DNA from: CAZAKZ01 sp964485695 | GTDB lineage: Bacteria > Planctomycetota > JAFGQW01 | Length of the DNA: 64,000 nucleotides | Assembly: GCA_964485695.1 (NCBI GenBank) | Contig: CAZAKZ010000012.1 | Span: 8,157-72,156 of the forward strand | Direction of reading: 5' to 3' | In this document: piece after piece, positions 1-8,613 of the stretch | Numbering within the stretch: the first letter of the stretch is position 1 | Layout: every line of letters starts with the position of its first letter | Translations under genes and position numbers: made by a program | The notes under the pieces: model-generated | The model's input: only the letters and a program-made list of their open reading frames with translations | Database searches by the model: none | What the model was told of the DNA's origin: nothing

Positions 1-1876
1 CGGTCTTCTTGACAATGCCTTCTTCCGTCGCCATGAGCAGGAAACCTCGGTCGAAGTCCCTGACTGGGATCATGGAAGTTATGGTCTCTTCCGACGGAAT
101 ACCGAGCAAGTTGACGATTGCGCGTCCCTGGGCGGTTCGTCCGAGCATCGGCACCGAATAAACCTTCAGCCAGTAGACCTTTCCTGCGCTCGAAAAGCAG
201 AGAATATAGTCATGGGTCGACGCAGTGAAGAGGCGTTCAACGAAGTCCCCCTCCCTCATGGTGCTGCCTTTAAGTCCGACGCCACCACGCCTCTGACTTC
301 TGTAGGCATCCAGCGGCATGCGTTTGATGTACCCCGCGTGGCTGACGGTCACCACCACCGTCTCTTCCTGAATGAGGTCTTCGAATTCTATATCCTGGGC
401 AGCTCCCTCGATGGTCGTACGCCGATCGTCGCCGTATTTTTCCTTCAGTTCCCGTAGCTCCTCGCGGATCATCTCGAACACGCGAGCCTCGCTGGCAAGA
501 ATGGACTTGAGCTCCTTGATCTCCTCCTGGATCTTGGCGTATTCCTCCTCGAGCCTGGTGATCTCCAGTCCGGTCAAGCGCTGGAGACGCATGTCGAGAA
601 TGGCCCTGGCCTGCACCTCCGTGAGGTCGAATCGGTCCATCAGCCGGCTTCGGGCTCGATCCGGATCAGCGGAGGTCTTGATGAGTTCAACCACCTCGTC
701 GATGTTTCGAACCGCCACCCTGAGTCCTTCCAGGAGGTGGGCTCGCGCCTCGGCCTTCCTGAGAAGATGTCGGGTGCGGCGAAGAATCACCTCTATTCTA
801 TGCGTTATGTGTGCCTGAAGCATCTCCTTCAGCGTCAGGGTTCTCGGCCCACCGCCGTCGATGGCCAGCATGATAATGCTGAACGTGTCCTGCAGGCTGG
901 TGTGCTTGTAGAGCTGGTTGATGATGACCTGGTCGTCCTCGCCCCTCTTCAGGTCGAGAACGATGCGCATGCCGTCCTTGTCACTCTCATCCCGGATGTC
1001 GGAAATTCCGGTGACGCGCCTGTCCTTCACCTCGTTGGCGATTTTCTCGAGCAGCGTCGACTTGTTGAGCTGATAGGGTATCTCGGTGATGATGATGGAC
1101 TCGCGGCCACTCTTGTGGGCTTCCACGTGATAGCGGCAACGCACAGTGACCTGGCTGCGGCCGGTCAAGTACGCCCGCTTGATCCCGTTTCGGCCGCAAA
1201 TGATCCCGCCCGTGGGGAAATCGGGGCCGGGGACGATCTCGAGAAGCTCCTGGTGGGATATGTCCGGATCTTCCGTCATGCGAATCAGGGCATCACACAC
1301 CTCTCCGAGATTGTGGGGCGGGATGGAGGTGGCCATGCCCACGGCGATGCCGGTGGTTCCGTTTACGAGCAGGTTGGGTAAGCGGCTGGGGAGGACGACT
1401 GGTTCGTCCATGGTGTCGTCGAAGTTACGGGTAAAATCGACGGTATCCAGCTTGAGGTCTGCCATCATCTCGGTGGCCGGCGTCGCCATCTTCGCTTCGG
1501 TATAACGCATGGCCGCGGCCGGATCCCCGTCCACGGAACCGAAGTTCCCCTGTCCGTCCACGAGGGCATACCTGATGTTGAAGGGCTGCGCCAGGCGGAC
1601 CAAGGTCGGATAGATAGCGGAATCTCCGTGGGGATGATACTTCTTCATCGTCTCACCCACGATGGAGGCGCACTTGGTATATCGACCCCGGGGTCCGAGG
1701 TTGAGGTCGTTCATGGCAACGAGAATGCGTCTTTGCGAGGGCTTCAGGCCGTCACGCACGTCCGGAAGAGCGCGTGACATGATCACGCTCATTGCATAGG
1801 TCAGGTAAGAGGACTTCATCTCCTCCTCGATGAGGAGGTCCTTCGCCTGGCTGGGGGGCTGGTGTTCTTCGGGCAT
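1..1876 (-). CDS. gyrA: DNA gyrase subunit A (3' end outside window)
   Basis: This is the breakage-reunion subunit of DNA gyrase, which introduces negative supercoils together with GyrB (encoded at 38.2-40.7 kb on the other strand). About 625 residues are visible; the end of the C-terminal beta-propeller lies beyond base 1. The N-terminus has the SSYLTYAMSVIMSRALPDVR signature, the active-site tyrosine lies in AAMRYTEAKM, and the GyrA tower and coiled-coil region follow. The quinolone-determining segment reads HGDSAIYPTLVR, so the residue equivalent to E. coli Ser83 is kept while Asp87 is a proline. The ATG at 1876 is preceded by AGGAAG six bases upstream. ParC is an alternative in principle, but one full-length GyrA-type protein with gyrB in the same window makes GyrA more likely. 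Confidence 0.95.
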   Translation of the reverse strand, partial: MPEEHQPPSQAKDLLIEEEMKSSYLTYAMSVIMSRALPDVRDGLKPSQRRILVAMNDLNLGPRGRYTKCASIVGETMKKYHPHGDSAIYPTLVRLAQPFNIRYALVDGQGNFGSVDGDPAAAMRYTEAKMATPATEMMADLKLDTVDFTRNFDDTMDEPVVLPSRLPNLLVNGTTGIAVGMATSIPPHNLGEVCDALIRMTEDPDISHQELLEIVPGPDFPTGGIICGRNGIKRAYLTGRSQVTVRCRYHVEAHKSGRESIIITEIPYQLNKSTLLEKIANEVKDRRVTGISDIRDESDKDGMRIVLDLKRGEDDQVIINQLYKHTSLQDTFSIIMLAIDGGGPRTLTLKEMLQAHITHRIEVILRRTRHLLRKAEARAHLLEGLRVAVRNIDEVVELIKTSADPDRARSRLMDRFDLTEVQARAILDMRLQRLTGLEITRLEEEYAKIQEEIKELKSILASEARVFEMIREELRELKEKYGDDRRTTIEGAAQDIEFEDLIQEETVVVTVSHAGYIKRMPLDAYRSQRRGGVGLKGSTMREGDFVERLFTASTHDYILCFSSAGKVYWLKVYSVPMLGRTAQGRAIVNLLGIPSEETITSMIPVRDFDRGFLLMATEEGIVKKT

Positions 1877-1969
1877 TCCGGCTTCCTGGTCAGCTACAAA
1901 GATTCTCTCCGGCAGGACAGATTCCGGGGGGGGAAGGCGTCCTGGGGGAACATGCGTTTCGGTGTGGAA

Positions 1970-1998
1970 AATTTAGCGCAACTCAGCCGCAATGTCAA
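1970..1998 (-). promoter_or_regulatory. sigma-70 type promoter of gyrA
   Basis: On the minus strand a perfect TTGACA (1998-1993) is followed after exactly 17 bases by TAAATT (1975-1970). Transcription would start near 1963, leaving a leader of about 85 bases before the gyrA ATG. The site lies in the 160-base gap between gyrA and the M48 peptidase gene. Confidence 0.7.
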
Positions 1999-2036
1999 GG
2001 CCCCGGGGTTGCTGTAAGGCTCTTGGCGGCCGCGGG

Positions 2037-3794
2037 TTACGGCCTCTCTTCGGCTGCCTGACAGGAGCGCAGCTCCAGACGGAACTCGTTCACCCTCGCA
2101 TCCATCTCCTCGTCCCAGGTCCGGCGGTATTCGAGAACCCGCTTCAGCAGGTTTTTGGCCCCTTTCGGGTCTCCGTTTTCGAGCATGGACTCCCCCCTTC
2201 GGATCACCCGCTCGAAAACCTCGTGAGCGTTTTCCGTATTTCCGAATCGGATGAGAATATCCACCAGAAGAAGGATGTCCATCGTCTCGGGATCGACCTC
2301 GCCCGCCGAGAGATGATTCAGGACGGACTCCGCGAAAAAGCGTTCAACGGCCGGGTCCTCCCTGCTGCGGCGAACGGCCGCTTTGGCCCTGGCACAATCC
2401 CCGTTCTCCATGGCCTCGACCGCCTCGAGGAACATCTTCCCGGCCTCGAGCCGGGGCGTCACATCCCGCATGACCAGCGCTGCGGACGCGACGAGGATGA
2501 CCATCAATCCCAGCTTGACCCGCCTGGCCGATCGCCTGAATCGATCCGCCTCTTCCGGATCGGAAAAAGCACTCTCCAGGAAAGTCACCCGCTCGGCGAT
2601 GCTGTGGTGCCGCCAGGAGGGCAGCTTCCGCAGGATTCCGCTCTTTCGTGCGACCTCCTCGAGGGCGTGGATGAAACGATGGGGATCGCCAAGGGCCAGG
2701 GCTGCGAACAAGTCAGCCTCGCGCTCGAACTTCCGGCTCACGAAACCGAAGAGCACCCGCCAGTAGGTCGCTACCACAAGAATGAACAACCCGATGATGA
2801 CCAGGGGATCGTTCTTCAGGTCTTCGGGCAAGACGAGCCCGATAGCCTCAATAGCGAGCTGGTACAAAAAGAAGAGGGAGAGTGCAAAAACGAAGTAGAG
2901 GTGTATATGGAGGCTCTTGGCGTGGCCGATCTCGTGGGCAAAGACCGCCTCGGTCTCCTCCTCGGAAAAGCCCCCGAGCATCCCCTCGGTGAAAAGGACG
3001 TATCGAAACCGAGCAAGTCCGCCTACGATAGCGGCATTGATGATATTCAATCCGGTCTGCCAGGAGAGCAGCTCTCGATACTCGAATCCGAGGCGGTGGG
3101 CGAAATTCTCGAGGCGTTTCCGCAGGGATTCATTCGGCAAGGGCCTTGTCTTGAATATGACCTTCATCACGGGCCCGCTAAACATGTAAATCACCGTGAC
3201 AAAGGCGGCGAGCATCCCGACATACAGAAAGGGAAACGCAGCGATATACAGTCTGGCCACCGGAGAAGCTTCGACAACGTCTGCAATGGCCAGGAGGCCG
3301 AAGACGGGCAAGAGAGGGAGTGTGGTCTGCCGGACATGAAAACCGAGATAGGGGCGAAGGCGCATGTCCTTTCCGGTCAGGATTCGTTCCATGTAAAACT
3401 GCATGATCCAGGCAAGAACGAGGGCGACCAGAAACGGCACGAGCGCCGCGATCTTGTCGAGCAGAATGGTAACATCGAGCCGCCCGCCAGCAACGAGGGC
3501 TGGCCACCCAAGGACCCAGCATATCGGGAAATAGACCAGGATCGGAGACCAGCGGAACCACCCCAGGTGGCGGTAGAGCCCGAGCACCGCCCTTTCTCTG
3601 GCTTCCGGATCTTCCCGCGTCCTATCGAAGCGGTCCTCGATACGCCACCGAAGCCACGCGCCGACGAGTATGATCAGCAAGAGACCCAGCAAAGTGCCGA
3701 GGGGCGTCCACAGCGGGTGGAAGCAGAGGGGGGCATATTCGAGAAACATGATCCCGATGACCAAGGCGCACAAGATCTGAATGACTGGGAACAT
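2037..3794 (-). CDS. membrane-bound M48 (HtpX/Ste24-like) metallopeptidase with C-terminal helical-repeat tail
   Basis: The 585-residue protein is a probable membrane zinc protease of family M48. It opens with several hydrophobic helices (about residues 5-47, 83-102, 115-133, 157-206). The zinc motif HEIGH is at residues 287-291 and the third ligand sits in EREAD (357-361), followed by HHSIAERVTFL typical of the family. Two hydrophobic segments lie between the zinc ligands. Residues 440-585 are soluble, helical and TPR-like, with charged pairs, which is longer than HtpX (about 290 residues). A GAGGGGTGAG ribosome site precedes the ATG. The family degrades misfolded or damaged membrane proteins; the tail may add substrate or partner recognition (inference). 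It lies 30 bases downstream of the acyltransferase gene and is probably co-transcribed with it. Confidence 0.85.
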   Translation of the reverse strand: MFPVIQILCALVIGIMFLEYAPLCFHPLWTPLGTLLGLLLIILVGAWLRWRIEDRFDRTREDPEARERAVLGLYRHLGWFRWSPILVYFPICWVLGWPALVAGGRLDVTILLDKIAALVPFLVALVLAWIMQFYMERILTGKDMRLRPYLGFHVRQTTLPLLPVFGLLAIADVVEASPVARLYIAAFPFLYVGMLAAFVTVIYMFSGPVMKVIFKTRPLPNESLRKRLENFAHRLGFEYRELLSWQTGLNIINAAIVGGLARFRYVLFTEGMLGGFSEEETEAVFAHEIGHAKSLHIHLYFVFALSLFFLYQLAIEAIGLVLPEDLKNDPLVIIGLFILVVATYWRVLFGFVSRKFEREADLFAALALGDPHRFIHALEEVARKSGILRKLPSWRHHSIAERVTFLESAFSDPEEADRFRRSARRVKLGLMVILVASAALVMRDVTPRLEAGKMFLEAVEAMENGDCARAKAAVRRSREDPAVERFFAESVLNHLSAGEVDPETMDILLLVDILIRFGNTENAHEVFERVIRRGESMLENGDPKGAKNLLKRVLEYRRTWDEEMDARVNEFRLELRSCQAAEERP

Positions 3795-3824
3795 TCTTTT
3801 CTCACCCCTCGGATGAGGCTGCGG

Positions 3825-4730
3825 TCAATACCGCCACCGCCGGTGGCCCCACATGTACTGCTCGGGATGCCTGCGCACGATCTTTTCGATCTCCCTGGTC
3901 AGGGATTGCGTGATCCGGAATACATCATCGTCTTTCTTTCCCGTACGGCTGAACTCGATGGGGCCGACGGCATGGACTTCGTATTCCAGGGGGCCGGTGC
4001 GAAGGGCATATGCCAGAAACAGCGGTGCACTTGCGACGAGATGAAGCAAGGCAACAGAAGCGTGGGTGGAGACCTCACGCCCGAAGAACTCCACTCGAAT
4101 CCCCTTGGATCCGGCGTGCTGATCCATCATGATTGCAAGCATTTCGCCCTGGTGCAGGGAACGCAGGAACCGACGCGCATCAAAATCGTGCTTGGTTGTC
4201 AACCGCATGTTGAAGCCCGACTTCTCCTCCCGCACCATGCGATCCAGATACGGATTTCTCATGGGATGCATGATGGCGAGAAGCGGTTTGATCCGAGACA
4301 CCGCCCGGGCCGCCACCTCCCAGTTTCCAATATGGGCACTGGCCACGATGATGCCCTGCCCCGGCTCCCGTAACACCGCCTCTACCTCGGGCTCTATAAC
4401 CAGGTGAACGTGTTTCTGCCAGTTCTCCGCGGTCAGACGGCGCCGCGCCATCACGGTCTCGGCCACCATGACAGTGAAGCTCCTGAACGCCGCCCGTGCC
4501 ATGCGCCACGCCTCCGACGGCGTCGCGCAGACATTCGCTTTCAAGATGTTGTCCACGGCAATCCGCCGGCGCCGGAACATGAGGAGAAATGAAACCTGGG
4601 TGATGCCCTCGCAGAACCAGAGCACCATCCCGAGCGGTAACACCCTTGTAGGCATCAAAAGACCCTGGATCAGGATGTATTCCAGAAGGTGCCGGGCCCG
4701 AAGAAAGCGGCTCTCCCGCTCAGCCCCCAT
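3825..4730 (-). CDS. LpxL/HtrB-family lysophospholipid (lipid A-type) acyltransferase
   Basis: This 301-residue protein belongs to the LpxL/LpxM acyltransferase family, which transfers acyl chains from acyl-ACP to lipid A precursors at the inner membrane. Visible markers are an N-terminal hydrophobic stretch (about residues 16-50), the catalytic block AHIGNWEVA (HxxxxE form of the HX4D/E motif), and the C-terminal HPEQYMWGHRRWR block typical of these enzymes. Its length matches the family (about 300). The start codon overlaps the end of the upstream FabF-like gene by 11 bases, which suggests translational coupling of acyl-chain synthesis and transfer. The exact acceptor (Kdo-lipid IVA or another lysolipid) cannot be read from the sequence. 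Confidence 0.85.
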   Translation of the reverse strand: MGAERESRFLRARHLLEYILIQGLLMPTRVLPLGMVLWFCEGITQVSFLLMFRRRRIAVDNILKANVCATPSEAWRMARAAFRSFTVMVAETVMARRRLTAENWQKHVHLVIEPEVEAVLREPGQGIIVASAHIGNWEVAARAVSRIKPLLAIMHPMRNPYLDRMVREEKSGFNMRLTTKHDFDARRFLRSLHQGEMLAIMMDQHAGSKGIRVEFFGREVSTHASVALLHLVASAPLFLAYALRTGPLEYEVHAVGPIEFSRTGKKDDDVFRITQSLTREIEKIVRRHPEQYMWGHRRWRY

Positions 4731-5994
4731 GGCTCTCGACCCTCTTCAGGATCACGACACAGTTGTTCCCCCCGAAGGCGAATGAATTCTTCATGGCGAT
4801 TCTCACGTCGGCCTCGGCCGGCGCCTCGCGCACGAAGTTCAGATTGCATTCGGGATCAGGATCTTCGAGGTTCTTGTTGAAGGGGATCCTGCCCTTCCGC
4901 AGGGTCTGGATCGTGGCCACGAGTTCGACGCCGGCGGTCGCGCCCATGAGGTGGCCGAGCTGTCCCTTGTTGCTCGTCACCGGGATGCGATCCGCTGCTT
5001 CACCGAGAGCGAGGTGGAGCGCCCGGCATTCCGAGATGTCGGCGGGTTGCGTCGCGGTGCCGTGGGCATTGATGTGGTCCAGGTCACCGGGGCCGATGCC
5101 GGCCGATGCCAAGGCCGCCTTCACGGCCCGCGCCTGCCCCTCGGCGTCGGGAACGGCGATATGGACGGCATCCGAAGAATTGCCGAAACCGATGACCTCG
5201 GCCAGGATGGTGGCGCCCCGCCGCCTGGCCGCCTCCCACGACTCCAGGATGAGGGCGGCTGCTCCTTCCCCCATAACCAGGCCCTTCCTGCCGGTGTCAA
5301 ACGGCCGGGAAGCCCGCCCCGGGTCTGGTATATCGGAAAGAATCTTGAGGCGATTCCAGGCAGCAAAGGTGGCCAGTTCGAGGCCGGAATCCGCACATGC
5401 CGCGATGGCGGCCTCTGCCAGGCCGAACCGCACGCGGTGATACGCCTCTCCGAAAGCGACCGCAGCAGAAGCACACGCGGAACTCACCACGTGATTTGCG
5501 CCGACGACGTTGAAGTGCATGGAAGCGAGGCTGCTGATGCGGTTGAACATGATGCGCACGACCGAAGTGGGTCTCAGCCCCTTGAAGCCGCGATTGTCAA
5601 AGGCCCGGATCGCTTGGTGATGGAAGGGCAAGTTGCCGTGCCCCGCACCCAGGACGAGGTCCAGAGGCAGGGGCTTCTCCCCCGAGACGGGGTATCCCGC
5701 ATCCTCCAGGGCTCTGCCCACAACGTAGAGGCCGAGCTGGATCCAGCGGTCGGGATCCTTGATGCCGTACCGGCCGCATCCTTCCTCAAGGGCTTCATCT
5801 TGTACCGCACTGGCGGTGCGGGCCGGAAGGGGGGTCGCCTCCAGGTCGAAGCTCTTCACCACGTCGATGCCGCATTGTCCCCCCAGGAGGCCTTGCCAGA
5901 AGGCGTCTACTTCCAGGCCCAGGGCACAGGCAACGCTCATGCCCGTGACGGCCACACGGTGGGGTTTTATTGCATCAAGATGCGTACGTTCCAT
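4720..5994 (-). CDS. beta-ketoacyl-ACP synthase II-like (FabF/KAS II family)
   Basis: A 424-residue thiolase-fold condensing enzyme that would extend acyl-ACP with malonyl-ACP. The Cys-His-His triad is intact: Cys174 in SSACASAA, His311 in NAHGTATQPAD and His348 in GQLGHLMGATAG. The C-terminal NSFAFGGNNCVVIL block is typical. FabF itself is usually about 410 residues. Its direct coupling to an LpxL-like acyltransferase, and the absence of acpP or fabG beside it, suggest a dedicated role in making acyl chains for envelope lipids rather than the housekeeping copy. That assignment is inference. The ribosome site before the ATG at 5994 is weak. Confidence 0.88.
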   Translation of the reverse strand: MERTHLDAIKPHRVAVTGMSVACALGLEVDAFWQGLLGGQCGIDVVKSFDLEATPLPARTASAVQDEALEEGCGRYGIKDPDRWIQLGLYVVGRALEDAGYPVSGEKPLPLDLVLGAGHGNLPFHHQAIRAFDNRGFKGLRPTSVVRIMFNRISSLASMHFNVVGANHVVSSACASAAVAFGEAYHRVRFGLAEAAIAACADSGLELATFAAWNRLKILSDIPDPGRASRPFDTGRKGLVMGEGAAALILESWEAARRRGATILAEVIGFGNSSDAVHIAVPDAEGQARAVKAALASAGIGPGDLDHINAHGTATQPADISECRALHLALGEAADRIPVTSNKGQLGHLMGATAGVELVATIQTLRKGRIPFNKNLEDPDPECNLNFVREAPAEADVRIAMKNSFAFGGNNCVVILKRVESHGG

Positions 5995-6191
5995 GGCGAA
6001 ATCCGATCGAACCGGCAGGCCAATTCAATTTTTTCGACGAGGCACCAGGATGACTAGTCCGTCGAGGGGCACCGCTCCCGGACCGATCAGGCACCCTTCA
6101 TTATCGGAAACCTTCTGAGATACCGTACGCATCGAGGGACGGAAGTGCGTGGGGCATCGAACTGCACCCTCCTTGGCACCGTTGACATCCA

Positions 6192-6227
6192 GGGTTACAT
6201 CCTGGGTTACATCCCGGGTTACATCTT
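6192..6227. repeat. 12-bp tandem repeat, three units
   Basis: Three head-to-tail copies of GGGTTACATCYY (6192-6203, 6204-6215, 6216-6227) lie between the FabF-like gene and the small zinc-ribbon gene. The stop codon of the zinc-ribbon gene (6219-6221) falls inside the third unit. A partial unit (GACATCC) precedes the array. The array may be simple slippage. The rest of the 224-base gap 5995-6218 shows nothing else recognisable. Confidence 0.85.
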
Positions 6228-6410
6228 GGGTTCCCGGGTGCCCCATACCTTGAAATGACAAGACTGGCAAGTCCGATAGGCGAGGGGATGCTTCTTCCGG
6301 TCCGAGCTCGACCTGTCCGCAATCAGATAGACGTAACCGCACTCTCTGCAGCGAAACTCCGTACGGTTCGGAATACCTGTTCGTGGATATCGATGAGTCA
6401 TGGGCCCCAT
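6219..6410 (-). CDS. small zinc-ribbon protein, function unknown
   Basis: A 63-residue protein with a clear four-cysteine zinc ribbon: CRECG near residue 23 and CQSCH near residue 49, separated by a basic loop. The whole product is essentially the ribbon plus a short arginine-rich N-terminus. Start choice is uncertain: ATG at 6410 or 6401 gives a compact domain, and the frame stays open to 6530. It could be an RNA- or DNA-binding accessory protein of the kind often found beside ribosomal or acyl-lipid genes. The pattern resembles general zinc-ribbon domains and no specific family is recognised. It lies 224 bases upstream of the FabF-like gene on the same strand. Confidence 0.5.
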   Translation of the reverse strand: MGPMTHRYPRTGIPNRTEFRCRECGYVYLIADRSSSDRKKHPLAYRTCQSCHFKVWGTREPKM

Positions 6411-6599
6411 GGTCTGACTTAATTCTCGCGCAAAGTGGTTCGGGGCGGAATCGTAACGCTCTCCGCAGGGAATTGCCAGCCCCGTGACGATTTTTGCCGG
6501 GGAAAAATGCGGCCGGGCATTGCCCTTCACCGGCGCCTCGAGGGCCTCCGGTACGGATGTATGGCCCTACGGCTCCAGATACTCCCGATCATCCCGATC

Positions 6600-7682
6600 T
6601 CACGGCCTTGAATCGTGCTGTCCCGCCGGAGGCCTCGCCCCCGGATCTTGATCCGCTCGTTCGACGAGAACCCCGCCTCCCTCCAGCTCCCTGACCAGGA
6701 TTCGACCCGGCAGGAAAGCCTCAACGGCCGCGGCCGTGGCCTTCAAGCTGTTCGTCGACTTGGGGGCGATGTATTTTCCTCCCTTGGCCGCCAGGGCCAG
6801 GGGGATCATGAGCTGGTCGGCTGAATACATATCCACGTTGCCGGGCGTGTCGAGGAACTCAAGGAAGTCCCCACAAACGACCTCGGCCACCTCTTCGGCC
6901 GACTGCCCCTTCTTTCCCAGGATCGAATAGACGATGCGTGAGCCGCAGGAGAAGTGCCCGATCAGCTGGACCACCGTGCCTGGTGCCTCGCTGATGAGGG
7001 TCTCCGTCCCTCCGACTGCAGCAATATAGGCGTCCTTGAGGACCTGGATGGTGCGATTCAGCTGCCGCTCGCCCACGTGAAAGGGCAGATTTCCGGTGAT
7101 GGATCGGATCGTGACGCCCTCGAGCTCTCCCCGCTTCCCGGGCTCGAACGGGCCGCTCGGGCCGTCTCCCCGGATTCGGGCCCGGACGGCTCCGCTTCCC
7201 CGGGGGAAGAATCCGGGCCTTGTCATCTCCAGATCCACACGGATGCCGAATCCATGAAGTGCCGGAACCCAGGCGTCCTCCAGGTATGAAAATGGAGGAG
7301 AAAAAGGAACATGGGTCCCGCCGCGGAGGGTCAATTCGGAACGGCCCCCGGCCAGGGCCAGAGGTAGACAGAGTGTCTGGAGAAGAAGCGTCGTGGACCC
7401 CACGGCGCCGAGGTCGAAGGTGTAGTTGCCGGGCGACGTCTTTCCCGGCGTAAAACAGAGGCGCGAGGAATGGAGGTCGTCCCCCTCCACTCCAGCGCTG
7501 CATACGGCCGCAGCCGCATTCACCACGATCAGGTTCTGCGAGTGAGTCCCGGGGTGGTTGTGTTCCGGAAAGAGGTTCTCGAGGACGAATCCCCGCCCCG
7601 TGATGAGCGAGAGGGTCAGGGCGGAGCGTATGGTCTGTCCACTCCCCTCCACGCTCTCCAGTGTGACCGGCGTTTCAGCCAT
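6600..7682 (-). CDS. RNA 3'-terminal-phosphate cyclase (RtcA)-like protein, possible loss of the active-site His
   Basis: This 360-residue protein has the fold signature of RtcA, which uses ATP to convert RNA 3'-phosphates into 2',3'-cyclic phosphates. The N-terminal EGSGQTIRSALTLSLITG corresponds to the family block EGGGQxLRxALxLS, and SADQLMIPLALA corresponds to the conserved ADQL block. The C-terminal segment that in E. coli RtcA carries the adenylylated histidine (near His309) aligns by eye with PKSTNSLKATAAAVEAFLP, where a serine stands in its place. Catalysis may therefore be lost or changed. The ATG at 7682 overlaps the dapF stop by 8 bases, so the two genes are coupled. No rtcB or rtcR is adjacent. 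Confidence 0.75.
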   Translation of the reverse strand: MAETPVTLESVEGSGQTIRSALTLSLITGRGFVLENLFPEHNHPGTHSQNLIVVNAAAAVCSAGVEGDDLHSSRLCFTPGKTSPGNYTFDLGAVGSTTLLLQTLCLPLALAGGRSELTLRGGTHVPFSPPFSYLEDAWVPALHGFGIRVDLEMTRPGFFPRGSGAVRARIRGDGPSGPFEPGKRGELEGVTIRSITGNLPFHVGERQLNRTIQVLKDAYIAAVGGTETLISEAPGTVVQLIGHFSCGSRIVYSILGKKGQSAEEVAEVVCGDFLEFLDTPGNVDMYSADQLMIPLALAAKGGKYIAPKSTNSLKATAAAVEAFLPGRILVRELEGGGVLVERADQDPGARPPAGQHDSRP

Positions 7683-8514
7683 TCCACTCTCCAGAAAACA
7701 CCTCCTCGGCCGGTCCTTCCAGGATGACCGGGCGGCCTTCGCCCTCCCACTCAACGACCAGGTCTCCTCCCTTCACGTGTACGGTAGCAGGACTTTCCAC
7801 CCGGCCGGTGAGGCCGCCCGCCACCACCGAGGCGCAAGCCCCGGTGCCACAGGCAAACGTCTCTCCGCTGCCGCGCTCCCAGGTGCGCAGGTTCAATTCG
7901 TTCTTTCCGACGCACTGGACGAACTCGACATTGATGCGATTGGGAAACCAGGGGTGCCTTTCAATCAGCGGGCCATATCGACGGACGGGAAAAGAACCGA
8001 CGGCCTCGTCCAAGAACAGGACTACATGGGGATTCCCGATCGAAACACACACGGCCTCGAACCGCCTGTCCTCAGCCTGAATCGGAAGGCGGAGGGGATC
8101 AGAGGACACGTCGTCGCGAAGATCAGATACCGGATCGAGTCGAGGAATGCCCATGTTTACACCGATGGTCTCCGCTCTAGCGGAGGTGCGCCGAAGGGAT
8201 ACCTGGAGAATCCCGGCACCCGTTCGGGCCGCTGCTCGGTCCCCGGAAATCCGGCCGCGATCACGAAGGTACTTGAAGGCGCACCGCATGCCGTTTCCAC
8301 ACATCTCGGCCTCGAATCCGTCGGCATTGAATATTCGCATCCGGAAATCGGCAGACGCATCGGCTTCGACCACGATGAGCCCGTCCCCGCCCACGCCGAA
8401 CCGGCGATGGCTGATGCGACGAGCCACGGCCTGCGGGTCGTCCGGAACGTCATCTCGAAAGCCGTCAATCAAGATATAGTCGTTTCCCAGGCCGTGCATC
8501 TTCGTGAAACGCAT
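7675..8514 (-). CDS. dapF: diaminopimelate epimerase
   Basis: DapF converts LL- to meso-diaminopimelate for lysine and peptidoglycan synthesis. The 279-residue length matches the family (about 275). Both catalytic cysteines are visible: one in AEMCGNGMRCAFKYL in the first half and one in FACGTGACASVVAG in the second half. A perfect AGGAGG lies seven bases before the ATG at 8514. The gene sits 99 bases downstream of rnhC and overlaps the RtcA-like gene, so the three probably form one transcript. Confidence 0.96.
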   Translation of the reverse strand: MRFTKMHGLGNDYILIDGFRDDVPDDPQAVARRISHRRFGVGGDGLIVVEADASADFRMRIFNADGFEAEMCGNGMRCAFKYLRDRGRISGDRAAARTGAGILQVSLRRTSARAETIGVNMGIPRLDPVSDLRDDVSSDPLRLPIQAEDRRFEAVCVSIGNPHVVLFLDEAVGSFPVRRYGPLIERHPWFPNRINVEFVQCVGKNELNLRTWERGSGETFACGTGACASVVAGGLTGRVESPATVHVKGGDLVVEWEGEGRPVILEGPAEEVFSGEWNG

Positions 8515-8613
8515 ATCCGCCTCCTACCTGAATGGTAGCGCATTCTCCGGGACAAAGCGGAGATCGGGACCTGAATTCTCGTCGCCGTAGCCCCATGAAC
8601 GGGATTTCAAGAT

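Noticed and set aside
1105..1125. TTCCACGTGATA in gyrA considered as parS
   Set aside because: Several outer positions mismatch the consensus.
1992..4373. 793-codon plus-strand open frame opposite the M48 peptidase and acyltransferase genes
   Set aside because: It is the antisense shadow of two genes with clear catalytic motifs; its translation is low-complexity, rich in Pro/Gly/Glu/His, with no domain.
6185..6235. GGGTTACATC array considered as a CRISPR or integration site
   Set aside because: Three perfect 12-mers without spacers are a simple tandem repeat.
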